64,000 nt of DNA from Tamarix chinensis. Its lineage: Eukaryota > Streptophyta > Magnoliopsida > Caryophyllales > Tamaricaceae. The position numbers and the translations under genes are program-made. The stretch lies in NCBI GenBank assembly GCA_030549775.1, contig CM060181.1, positions 49,730,218-49,794,217 of the forward strand, in the 5' to 3' direction. The notes below the pieces were generated by a model. It did no database searches and had not been told where the DNA came from. It saw only the letters and a program-made list of their open reading frames with translations. Below are positions 49,240 through 58,244 of this stretch, piece by piece. Position 1 is the stretch's first letter. Every line of letters starts with the position of its first letter.

Positions 49240-49556
49240 CCACCGGCTATAATAGTGGCAGGGTATCTTACCCTCGTGACCGTTCCACCGGCTATAATAG
49301 TGGCAGGGCATAAGCCCTCGCGACCGTTCCACCGGCTATAATAGTGGGGGATTTCGTGCTCAACAAACTCAAACGTAAAAGTGATGAGACATGGGAAAGA
49401 TATAAATGGTTACAGTGGAATACCTTGTGAGTTGGAGCCATACCGGTCCACCGGCTATAATAGTGGCAGGGTATCTTACCCTCGCGACCGTTCCACCGGC
49501 TATAATAGTGGCAGGGCATAAGCCCTCGCGACCGTTTCACCGGCTATAATAGTGGG
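49240..49556 (+). repeat. Two clusters of three near-identical CCACCGGCTATAATAGTGG units
   Basis: Cluster 1 is 49240-49347 and cluster 2 is 49448-49556. Units are 19 bp and almost invariant. The spacers form short perfect inverted repeats: AGGGTA-tct-TACCCT and AGGGC-ataa-GCCCT, in the same order in both clusters, followed by 'cg(t/c)gaccgttccacc'. The about 100 bp between clusters includes 'ttacagtggaatacc', equivalent to the G-box-bearing spacer of LTR 2. Confidence 0.92.
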
Positions 49557-49745
49557 GTTCCCGCACTCACATGGTCTGGATAAGATGATGATCGATTATA
49601 TTCAGAGACCTGATAAAAGGAAAGTGATATTTGGTCTGTAACCTGTGTGGTTTATAAGTGTTATTGCATTCGATCTATGTATCTATGCTATGTCTGCTAT
49701 GTTTTGTATCTCTGTCATTGGGCCTTAGCACACCTGCGCCCTTAC

Positions 49746-49766
49746 TCAGTACTGGACCCGTACTGA
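49746..49766 (+). promoter_or_regulatory. Conserved GTAC stem-loop (element A LTR)
   Basis: TCAGTAC, 7-nt loop TGGACCC, GTACTGA: a perfect 7-bp stem. Confidence 0.65.
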
Positions 49767-50273
49767 TACTACCTTGATTAATTGGGTCCTGTGATGATCC
49801 ACCAATGGTGGGGAGCAGACCTTTGATGCAGGTTGATCTGTTACTAAATTGGGGTGGAAGGCTGGATCTGAGTGAGTAAGCGGTCCGGATATTTACCCTT
49901 CGAAAATTGTGTGGTTTAATCGTATTTGTCTTTAGAGGATACAAATGTTGTATTTAATTTTTCGAGGATTTTATCGTACTTTACTATTCCGTTATTTTAA
50001 GTATTCTGATATATGGACCTTTTAAATTGTATTTTGGAATGTAACTTTTTACCTTCGCACTCTGATCTCGTAAAACTTGTGTTTTATGAATGATTTGTTC
50101 TGGTTTTATTCTTTCTAGCCTTAGCACTTAGTATCGGGTCGGTAGTTATGGATCGATCTGGTACTAAGTGTGGCGGTAATACCCCCGAGTTTACGGTTTT
50201 TAATTCTCTTGCTTCCGCTAAAACTTTTGATTTAAACGAAATTTTTCAGTAGTAAATTTGGGGGTGTTACAAG

Positions 50274-50578
50274 TTTAATACCCCAAATTGAGTGGAGTGT
50301 TATAAGGATTGATTTGGCTACTTATATCAACATGGTATACCATCCTTTTGGTGATTCTGTCCTAAGAACTCCACAGTTAAGCGTGCTGGCCATGGAGCAA
50401 TTTTAGGATGGGTGACCTCCTGGGAAGTTTCGGAAATTTTCTGAAAGTGTCTCGGGAAGCACGTGAGTGAGGACAAAGCGTGCTAAAAAGGACTCGTGTT
50501 GATTTGTGGGGCCAGCCGATCAATCCGAAAGCACTCCAAGGTAGCCCCCGCGTGGTCGTGTCGACTCGGGGTGTTACA
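50274..50578 (+). repeat. Cassandra 5' LTR
   Basis: 305 bp; starts TTTAATACCCC, where the first G is changed or lost at the junction, and ends CGGGGTGTTACA. Confidence 0.92.
50326..50431 (+). ncRNA. 5S rRNA-derived promoter region in Cassandra 5' LTR
   Basis: Contains AAGAACTCCACAGTTAAGCG and AGGATGGGTGACCTCCTGGG, nearly identical to plant 5S rRNA, whose internal control region recruits TFIIIA and RNA polymerase III. The middle is diverged (CTGGCCATGGAGCAATTTT), so it is not a functional 5S gene; it probably serves as the element's promoter, as is known for Cassandra. Confidence 0.9.
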
Positions 50579-50580
50579 AA

Positions 50581-50592
50581 TGGTATCAGAGC
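50581..50592 (+). promoter_or_regulatory. Cassandra primer-binding site
   Basis: TGGTATCAGAGC, two bases after the 5' LTR; complementary to initiator tRNA-Met. Confidence 0.93.
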
Positions 50593-50710
50593 AAAACCGC
50601 GACCGTGAGCTGAACTTGGATGAGTCAGTCAGCCACCTAGCGGGACGATTCTTGGGATGAACTGTATTGAGACAGTCATTGGTTGAGGCACAACGAGGAC
50701 GTTGTGTTCT

Positions 50711-50725
50711 TTGAGTGGGGGTGAA
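50711..50725 (+). promoter_or_regulatory. Cassandra polypurine tract
   Basis: TTGAGTGGGGGTGAA directly precedes the 3' LTR start TGTAATACCCC. Confidence 0.8.
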
Positions 50726-51030
50726 TGTAATACCCCAAATTGAGTGGAGTGTTATAAGGATTGATTTGGCTACTTATATCAACATGGTATACCATCCTTT
50801 TGGTGATTCCGTCCTAAGAACTCCACAGTTAAGCGTGCTGGCCATGGAGCAATTTTAGGATGGGTGACCTCCTGGGAAGTTTCGGAAATTTTCTGAAAGT
50901 GTCTCGGGAAGCACGTGAGTGAGGACAAAGCGTGCTAAAAAGGACTCGTGTTGATTTGTGGGGCCAGCCGATCAATCCGAAAGCACTCCAAGGTAGCCCC
51001 CGCGTGGTCGTGTCGACTCGGGGTGTTACA
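50726..51030 (+). repeat. Cassandra 3' LTR
   Basis: 305 bp, nearly identical to the 5' LTR, with the intact start TGTAATACCCC. Confidence 0.93.
50778..50883 (+). ncRNA. 5S rRNA-derived region in Cassandra 3' LTR
   Basis: Same sequence as in the 5' LTR except one C/T change; see the 50326-50431 entry. Confidence 0.9.
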
Positions 51031-51284
51031 GTGGGGTAGGTGGAGCCAGAGGGGGGGACACGGTTATTATCACCTGCCAGGTATAGTAGGGTGACATAGG
51101 CAAAATATGGGGGGCAGGTCTGTGGAGGTAGGAAGGGATCAGGGGTTGGCCCAAAAATGGAAATAAGGATGACAGGGGGAGGATGTGGTGCAGGCGTGGT
51201 CAGTGGTGGAATAGGTAGGGTGCATGACACAAGGGAAAATGCATGCAAGGGAGGTTAAGGGGTGTTTGGCTTAGGAGGGGTTGC
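51031..51284. repeat. Right copy of a 254-bp direct duplication
   Basis: It starts directly after the Cassandra 3' LTR and ends where the left copy meets the chromovirus-like element. It differs from 44244-44496 at two sites only. Confidence 0.95.
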
Positions 51285-51829
51285 AAGGGAAGAAGAAAGG
51301 GGAAGAGGGCTGAGGTAAAAGAAGGAGAAAGGGGGAGAGTGGTTTGGCCCATGTAGAAAAAAGAAAGAAAGAGGGGAAAGAGGAGTGGGCTGGCCCAAAG
51401 CGGGAGAGGGGGAAATAAAGGAGAATAAGAGGGAAGGTAGGTGTAGGTTGGCTCGACGGAAGAAGGGAGAAATGAGAATGGGAGGGGACTAGGTAGCCCA
51501 AGGTAGAAAGGAGGGAGGAAAAGGAGGAAGGAAAAAAAAGAAAAGAGAAAAGGAGGGGTTGCAAGGGAAGAAGAAAGGGGAAGAGGGCTGAGGTAAAAGA
51601 AGGAGAAAGGGGGAGAGTGGTTTGGCCCATGTAGAAAAAAGAAAGAAAGAGGGGAAAGAGGAGTGGGCTGGCCCAAAGCGGGAGAGGGGGAAATAAAGGA
51701 GAATAAGAGGGAAGGTAGGTGTAGGTTGGCTCGACGGAAGAAGGGAGAAATGAGAATGGGAGGGGACTAGGTAGCCCAAGGTAGAAAGGAGGGAGGAAAA
51801 GGAGGAAGGAAAAAAAAGAAAAGAGAAAA
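51274..51829. repeat. Tandem duplication, 278-bp unit, two copies
   Basis: 51274-51551 and 51552-51829 both start GGAGGGGTTGCAAGGG and appear identical by eye. They lie in the purine-rich (plus strand) part of solo LTR 3. The repeated start GGAGGGGTTGC is also the string at which element A inserted in the left duplication copy (44486-44496). Confidence 0.93.
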
Positions 51830-52180
51830 GGAAGAAAAAGAAAAGGGAGAGGAGAAAAAAAAATATTTTTGGAATTAGGATTAGAGATTAAGATAAAATT
51901 AGTTTTAAAAAAATATTAAATTAATTTATGTCAAATATAGGTATTTATTTAAGATAAATACTTTTGATAAAAAAAATTATGGGTTTGGAATTTATTTAAA
52001 TAAAAGAGTAAGGTAAAATGATAAAAAATAATCATATTTAATTTATTAAATAATTCCATCTTCTTTGTAACTCAAGAGTCTCAAAATAAATAAATAAATA
52101 AAATATAATATTAAATTATCTCAATTAAGGGTTAAATATTTAAACTTTGGTTTTTAAAAAAATTGGGGTATTACAATTAT

Positions 52181-53204
52181 TCTCATTTTCATTATCATTA
52201 TTATCTTGTTAGTGCATGCATCTTTTGTTTGTTTGTTTTATTTTGCCCTACTTCAAGCATGAATTAGGTGATAATCATGTTTCTCCCATGGTTGATATGA
52301 TAGTGATATCCCAAAATTTTTTTGTGCGTCCATAATGTATTCAAAACAAAAAAAATTCAATCCTATAATTTTGGGGTTTACAAGTTGGTAACATAGGCTA
52401 CAGTTTTAATTCTTGATGTTGCTTTGTGAAATGAACTTCTTTGACCTTGTTTGAGCTTGTAGAATTCAATGTAGTCTATAAGCAAGAGTTGGTTTGGGTT
52501 GGGTGCTGGCCTTAATTTGCTTATATAAAAAAATTTTGGCCTTATAAGCAACGCATTTCCTTAATGTGTATTAACTTTATGCCCAATAGTTGAGCTTTTC
52601 TAACATAGTCTTAGTATTGTAGGAGTTCAATGACATCGAATTGGCAACAAAGTACTTTATGGAGACAATCGGGGTCTACATAGAGTGGAAAATTTAGTGT
52701 GAGGAGGCTTTGTAGCAATCATCACCACCTCATTTTCTAATGCTACCACTAGAGGATTGACTTCATAGGATTAGTCATCACCACACACTAATCTTTGACG
52801 GTCAGGATGACCCAAATGTTTTGGAGTGCTTGTTGAGGAAATTTAAGAATGTCTTTGCCACCAATGGTTGGTTAGAGGGTAGGAGAGTGGACATTAGAGT
52901 GTTAAAATTGTTAGGTTGTGCTGATGAGTGGTGAAGGGGTCGACATTTGAGGAGAGTCACTCTAGGTTAGTGGGAGCCGTTTGTGGAGATGCTTAGGGTT
53001 CACTTCTAGTCTGTTTACATAAGGATGGCAAAGTATGATGAATTCATGGTACTATGCTAAGGTATATCTATAGTGGAGGAATACTACAATTATTATCATA
53101 ACCTAGTCAATTTTACTCTAGAGGTTGATGTTGATGAGAGGATAAAAGTCCACTGATTTTAGTTAGGGTTTAGTCTAAGGCTGTAGGAGATGTTGGTAGG
53201 GGTT
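52181..53204 (+). pseudogene. Degenerate gypsy gag relic, left part
   Basis: At about 52785-53165 the plus strand reads LIFDGQDDPNVLECLLRKFK, GWLEGRRVDIRVLKLLGCAD, then (after a stop and shift) YDEFMVLC and VEEYYNYYHNLVNFTLEVD. This fits the Retrotrans_gag fold (F.G..DP, W.., L.G.A..W, Q..SV.EY...F). Several stops are present. 52181-52620 has no coding sense. The relic is cut by a MITE at 53205. Confidence 0.75.
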
Positions 53205-53611
53205 TAGGGATGACAATGGGGAGGGTCGGGGACAGGGACACTATCCCCATCCCCAAACCTGATAAGAAAAATAACCCCCGAACCCGACCCAATCTTTGAT
53301 TTATTCCCTGACCTTGAAACCCGACTTTATACACGATCCTCAATTTCATCCCCAATCCTCAAGCCTTTTTTTTATATTATACTTTTAATTTTTATTCTAT
53401 AAAAAAAACTATATATATATATATATATATATAATTATTTGGGGTGGGTTTAAGGATGGGGACCCCAAACCCGTTCCCACCCCGTTTCTGAAAAAATTCC
53501 TGTTAAGAGTCCCTGAATCTGAACCCGATTTTCAAATTATCTCTCCTAATCCGAATCCGAATAGAAAATCCTGACGGGGTCCCAAACCCGCGGAAAAAAT
53601 TATCATCCCTA
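53205..53611. mobile_element. hAT-type MITE 1, 407 bp
   Basis: Terminal inverted repeats TAGGGATGACAATGGGG / TAGGGATGATAATTTT. 8-bp flanking duplications TAGGGGTT (53197-53204) and TAGGGGGT (53612-53619), one mismatch. Inside, 'aacccga' and 'ccccaaacccg' motifs recur near both ends, with an AT dinucleotide run in the centre (about 53411-53434). An 8-bp TSD with TAGGG ends points to a hAT non-autonomous element. It interrupts the gag relic. Confidence 0.88.
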
Positions 53612-53770
53612 TAGGGGGTCGTGCACCAAACTCTTAGGTCATGTATTATTATATCTCATAGGCATTGGTGGTTGTTCAGGTCCGCATTGTCGAGGGGCCA
53701 AGCAAATGTTCGAGGGCAATTGGTGTTAGGCTGGAGAGAAGTGATTTCAATCTGAATGTGGCCATCGGTT
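53612..53770 (+). pseudogene. Degenerate gypsy gag relic, right part
   Basis: The gag-like text resumes after the MITE (near 53650-53760: LYLIGIGGCSGPHCRGAKQM-like), then fades into AT-rich DNA. Confidence 0.45.
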
Positions 53771-54092
53771 GAAGTTAAAAGTACCTAAAAATAGTTAATT
53801 AAATTAAAATAATAATAAATAATTACTTTATATTTTTAATTATTTTATGTTCAATAACATTAATATATAGTAACCTATGAAGTTTTGTAAATTTTAAATA
53901 ACTAAAAGGGGTCTTTCAAAATTTAAAATACATGTAGGGCATACTAGCACGGCAGATACTTCCTTTTGGTCAAAATATTTATTTATTAATTTAAAAATAA
54001 CTAGAAAATTTACAAACAAAGACAAGAAATACAAATATGATAAAACTAGTAGGATTTTAAAGTAGTTCGACGACAAAAGTGTTGCGGAAAGA
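53771..54092. other. AT-rich spacer, no recognised feature
   Basis: No coding sequence or repeat structure was recognised between the gag relic and MITE 2. Confidence 0.4.
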
Positions 54093-54100
54093 CTTATGAG

Positions 54101-54398
54101 TATGGCTGTAAACGAGCCGAGCCGAATACCTCTAGGCTTGGGTTCGGCTCATTTAACTAAACAAGCCTAAAATGATGTTTGGGTTCGGCTCGTTTAACTA
54201 AACGAACGAGTCGAACCGAACTTTTAACGAGCCGAGCTCACGAGCTAAAGCTAAAAAATGAACTGAACCGAGTTTTTTCAAGCTCGGACTTTGCTCGTTT
54301 AATAAATGAGCCGAACCCGAGCCTCCCTTTTAGGCTCGTTTAACTAAACGAACGAGCTGAACCGAATACCAAATTGGCTCAGCTCATTTACGGCTCTA
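54101..54398. mobile_element. hAT-type MITE 2, 298 bp
   Basis: Ends TATGGCTGTAAACGAGCC and, inverted, TAGAGCCGTAAATGAGCT. 8-bp flanks CTTATGAG (54093-54100) and CTTATAAG (54399-54406) differ at one base. The interior is full of 'gagccgaac', 'ctcgtttaactaaacgaacgag' words in both orientations, so it can fold extensively. It ends 292 bp before the ATG of gene 2. Confidence 0.88.
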
Positions 54399-54626
54399 CT
54401 TATAAGAGTAACAAACTTAATGAAGGTTAAAATGTTGTGAACGAAAATCCTCTCAAAAGTGTTTACTAGAGGATTGATGGTTTGGTCATAAATCTACGCT
54501 CATATTTATATATAAAATACATTTATTAATATATTTTTATGCGAAAGTGTTTCCGCGAGTTGAATAAAGATTTCTCAAGGCCGGGTCTGACTTACCCTTC
54601 CCTGAAAGGCTGAAACCATCGCTGTG

Positions 54627-54645
54627 GATATATTATATATTATAC
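54627..54645 (+). promoter_or_regulatory. Probable TATA region of gene 2
   Basis: GATATATTATATATTATAC, 46-64 bp upstream of the ATG at 54691. Transcription would begin about 30 bp downstream, implying a very short 5' UTR; alternatively the real promoter lies further up. Confidence 0.45.
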
Positions 54646-54690
54646 TGGGGAATTGTGAAGACAGCGGTATCCACTGTTTACTGTTCAGTC

Positions 54691-57147
54691 ATGGCCACCG
54701 TTTCCGTCACACTGCAAGGCTTCAGTGTTGCTTTCCATTCCAGACCTTCCGCGAGCTCCGTACCTTCGTCTCAATTAAACCCATACGTCGTTTCTCATAC
54801 TTGTTCTTGTTCTTTAATACGCAGTACTTTTCAAGGGAATAAGCGTAGACATTTCCCGGGTGCATCATCATCTTCAGAAGGTATGCCCTTTAAATTTGTT
54901 GAAATAATTAGGATTTTTCTTCTTTTAACTGTGAATATTGTTGATATTACTTCAATTTTTTTTTTAAGTAGATAAAACAAGGGTGAAGGTTTCTTCAATT
55001 TGGAGCTCTTGGGCTATGTTTGGATGACTCAGTTAAAGAAAAACTTTACAAACTAGTTATCCAACTAAAATTCCTCCTACAACTACGCCTCATCAAAAGT
55101 AGGCGTTAACTGCTGTATTGAATGGTTCTTGACCTTATATATGGAATTGCCACCTTCGAAGGGCATATCTCTAAATAATTAAAGAGACTTTTGAAGCAAG
55201 ATTGATTTAATTTGAATAAATTAATGCTTGCTCGATACTGCTGGATGCCCCTCCCCGATGTCACTATTTGACAGATGAGTAGAGTAGCATCTTGTTGTGT
55301 ATATTGAATTGATGGTGCGTTGGTTACAGGGCTTCCTACCGAATTAGTTGAGGATTCCAAGTTTGTTCCTTTAAATGCTGATGATCCTCAATATGGTCCG
55401 CCTGTAAGTTCTGGTCAGTTCTGTACCTCACCACCATACTACATATAGTTATGCTGCAGTGCCTCAGACACTAGCAAGCAGAAATCTTTCATTGTGTGAA
55501 TTCATTTCAAACATCCTGTGTAGGTAGTAGGTACCACGTTTCTCATTCTTGTTCTCTGGTTCCCCCACCATCAAGCTTAGGAAGGGAAAAAAATTTGCGA
55601 CTTTCATTCATGTAAAATCCTGTTTTATTGGTGAAAGGCTCACTTCTGTTTTTGGTCGGACTCGTGGTTGTATGGGGAAAATCATGATGATGCATCTTCT
55701 TCAGCTGTTAAAATTTAGTTCAGTATCTTGGATTGAGACTTTAAGTTCTTTTTCGCCTTCTGTAGGCCCTCTTGCTGCTTGGCTTTGATCTGGGAGAGGC
55801 AGAAAAGGTAAGGAATTGACAGATTCATTACATGATATGCTTGAGGGAAACTAGGAGAAGGAAAATGAACTTCTACCCATCCATAAAGCTGAAATTTTTA
55901 CAGTGATGTTGATATGAGCAGCTTTATGTTCCAAATTTCTGTCTGATTCACTGTTTTATGAGGGAGTGCTAGTCTTAAGCTTAATAATCTACCAGATACA
56001 ATGCTACTTCTTTGGAAAGATATCGTCCATGATTTTGTTCAACAGTTTAGGGTATTGGTTAGTGTTGACTATGGCTGACATCCTTAAATCTTAATAAACT
56101 ACCACTACAGATACAGCAGTTCCTGAAAGACATGGACGGGGAATTCCTACAGGTAATTTCAGAGAACTCTTTGATATATTTTCCTCATTCTATGGCATCT
56201 AAGTAAAACATTTTTTTGATGAGAAATTTACATCAACAACTCAAGATTTTATTTGCTTGCGTCAATGGTTCATTTTGTTATCTTCTGTAAATATAAATAT
56301 AAGCGGCAGACGGGCGGCCTTTTATCCAATTGCTGCAACTGCAGTTTTGTAAGATAAATGAGCTCATGGACTAACAGTGCCGTTGTGTATTGAACTAGAT
56401 TATAGCTTTTGTTCTGTTATTGGTACAGGTGATATATTGCACTGAAGATATGATAAATCGCTCTCTTTGGGATGCAGTGAATACAAAACAACAGGATTTG
56501 AAGAGCCTGCAGGTGAAAATACAAAATTTCTTGTACACATTTGTAATTTGTCTTAAGGAGATTGCTTTATGGACTGAAAATTGTCTTTTTGATCGCTTGC
56601 TTTCCTCATCATAAATGCAAGAACTCACACAGAGAGATAGAGATCCATTTTGTTTTAATACTAATAAGGTGGAGTAGTGGCTATATTTTGACATCTCATG
56701 AAATCTAATGTTCCGCAGACTGCAAAATCACTGCCACGAATCTGCTTCGTTTCTGGTCTCAGTGGGGAGGAGACGATGATGTTTATTGATGCCTTTGAAG
56801 AATCTGGTACGCTTTTGATCAAACCAACAAATAATCTTCTCTGCCACATGCCCGCTGTTTTACGCCTAATTCATAGAAACATATGAACAAAAATCTGAGA
56901 CGTCTTTCTCCGTTTGTCTCTTGTACCCTGGCAGGACTGGAACCTGCTGTTTTTGCAGCTCTCGTCCCTAACAGCGCTGACAAACCATTGCAAGAAGTGA
57001 TTGAAGAGGTCATGGGAGACCACGAGACGTTGGTAAGCCATGTTTTCCTCTATTTTCCCTTATGTTTCATCTACCGTTGCATAAATGGCATTTCCAAGTT
57101 TTTGGTGTTAAAATGTGTTTTTGCAGTCTGGACAACAGCCGAGATAA
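54691..57147 (+). CDS. Predicted chloroplast protein, 8 exons, 212 aa (possibly DUF3783-like)
   Basis: Exons: 54691-54880, 55330-55403, 55766-55807, 56111-56152, 56429-56512, 56719-56806, 56935-57032 and 57127-57147. All seven introns are GT-AG, and the 639 nt stay in frame to TAA. Residues 1-63 are Ser/Arg-rich with few acids (MATVSVTLQGFSVAFHSRPS...), a likely plastid transit peptide. The mature part has GLPTELVEDSKFVPLNADD, then YGPPALLLLGFDLGEAEKIQ, QVIYCTEDMINRSLW, LPRICFVSGLSGEETMMFID and EPAVFAALVPNSADKPLQEV, ending SGQQPR. The central 'llLlGF...E...i..fL' and 'fvsGls.eE...f.daf..sGl.p.vfAalvp' pattern reminds me of DUF3783-type proteins. CGLD11/BFA3, a chloroplast ATP-synthase assembly factor, is one candidate to compare, but I am not sure of that match. 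The ATG at 54691 is the first in-frame ATG. It is convergent with gene 3. Confidence 0.85.
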
Positions 57148-58244
57148 GATACAGCGTAAATTATAGCCGTTCGGAAGATCTTGTAAGCTGAGCATCACAT
57201 TATTAGATCTGCCTTCACCATATGCAAGAGGCACACGGTAGCGTTCCAAAGATATTTATCTTTTTCGTCGTTTCTCATCCCCCGTTTCTTTTACCATGAC
57301 TAGTCTATGAACACTAAAGATCCCACAATCTGACTCGTGATTTGCACATATCGCATCAGGCTTGTACAATAGTACTACTAGGGCGTGTATAATTATTTCA
57401 TAAGAGTACTAGTCTGCCATGCATCGCCAATATTATTGCTTCACAATTTTCATAATCGCCAGATGGATATATTCTTAGATCTGCTTAAGGGGCCAGCAGA
57501 ATCAGAATTGTATGCAAGCCAAAATTGGGCAAGATGAAGCACGAAAAGCTTTCTGCCAACTTTAGGATAAGCGTATGCTACTGAGCATTAAAACGGAGTC
57601 ATATCCTTGCTTTAAGAAGTCTTGCAACGCCTCCCATACATCGTCGTTAGGTAGTGGGTTGTAACTGAAATCATACACTTCAACAAGATTACACGATCGA
57701 AAAGTCAGCTACACAGGGCACACCAAAATGAGCCACAACACGAAGCTAACGTTCCTTCTTTACACAGTCAAATTCCTCAGACTCGGTTGAGCTTATTAAG
57801 ATATTTGTATCAATTGGCCAAATGCTGTCTGAAAATTTCCATGTCGGCAGAGTTTTGTTTTGTGTATAAATTAGTTGCGGCAGTTAACAACTTCTTTAGC
57901 TCAGGATCAGCTCATCATGTCATGTATGAAAAAGCCCGTAATCTTCATCATTACAAGACGATGAATAATAAGACAATCCAAAGGTACTCTCCCGCACATC
58001 TTCTCTCTCTTTCTCACCAACGTTATCTTCCTCCATAGCTAGGCTCAAGATTGCAGCAGCTTTCCACACGGTATCATTAGTAGCACTTATACTTTCATAA
58101 GATTGGTAAAAAAATAAAAAAATGCCAGTCTAGTACACCAGAAAATCCACAGCAGCATGATAAAGACTAATTTACAGGAAAAAAAAGAAAAAAGGAACCA
58201 AAATCAGAAAGTTCTTCTGTTTCGTTACCAGTCATCTCCGGTTT
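57148..58244. other. Space between two convergent genes
   Basis: Contains the 3' UTR of gene 2 and, from the other side, the 3' region of gene 3. Small ORFs (such as 57787-58038) have no splice or family support. No RNA gene or repeat recognised. Confidence 0.5.

Larger units (their letters stand above)
45916..50271 (+). mobile_element. 3' LTR of element A, large-LTR family, 4356 bp
   Basis: Starts TGAAATACCCCAAAAATTT after the polypurine tract and ends TTTGGGGGTGTTACA. Order: AT-rich; GC/pyrimidine-rich tract (46330-47465) with a possible promoter (CTATAAATACCC at 46996); trinucleotide arrays (47540-47850); 'gaggcgtaggagcgtgctcc' block (48100); two clusters of CCACCGGCTATAATAGTGG units (49240-49556); GTAC stem-loop (49746-49766); 'ctggtactaagtgtggcgg' near the end. 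No target duplication matches the left side, because the right flank is Cassandra. Confidence 0.85.
50274..51030 (+). mobile_element. Cassandra-type TRIM retrotransposon, complete
   Basis: Two 305-bp LTRs (50274-50578 and 50726-51030) flank a 147-bp interior. The interior has a perfect tRNA-iMet primer site and a purine tract and no ORF, the definition of a TRIM. Each LTR carries 5S rRNA-like sequence, which identifies Cassandra. The LTRs differ at about two positions (TTTAATACC versus TGTAATACC at the start; GATTCTGT versus GATTCCGT), pointing to a recent insertion. Cassandra elements are non-autonomous and depend on other retrotransposons. The flanks do not give a matching 5-bp target duplication (left ends ACAAG; right begins GTGGG). 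Confidence 0.93.
39808..52175 (-). mobile_element. Solo LTR 3 (outer), large-LTR family, split by a composite insertion
   Basis: The minus-strand start TGTAATACCCCAATTTTTT is at 52175, and the end is TAAATTTTGGAAGTGTTATA at 39808 (terminal TACA decayed to TATA). Perfect 5-bp duplications ATTAT flank it (39803-39807, 52176-52180). The LTR sequence runs 52175-51285, then resumes at 44496 down to 39808, about 5.6 kb net. The composite inserted at 44497-51030 is a chromovirus-like element plus Cassandra, with a 254-bp duplication. Inside are the usual pyrimidine tract (plus strand purine-rich, 43480-44490 and 51285-51870), three clusters of CCAC...GTGG units (40525-41105), and the GTAC stem-loop (40259-40276). 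Confidence 0.85.

Noticed and set aside
49234..49560. CRISPR-like array (regular repeats with spacers)
   Set aside because: The spacers are related to each other and self-complementary, the setting is a plant LTR, and no cas-like gene is present.
50326..50431. Functional 5S rRNA gene
   Set aside because: Only the control-region parts match 5S; the middle is diverged and it sits in both LTRs of a Cassandra element.
54655..54690. Upstream extension of gene 2 (reading KTAVSTVYCSV)
   Set aside because: No ATG precedes it in frame; it would need a GTG start, which is not expected in a plant nuclear gene.
57787..58038. 83-codon ORF between genes 2 and 3
   Set aside because: No domain, and no supporting splice or codon signal; probably the 3' region of one of the flanking genes.
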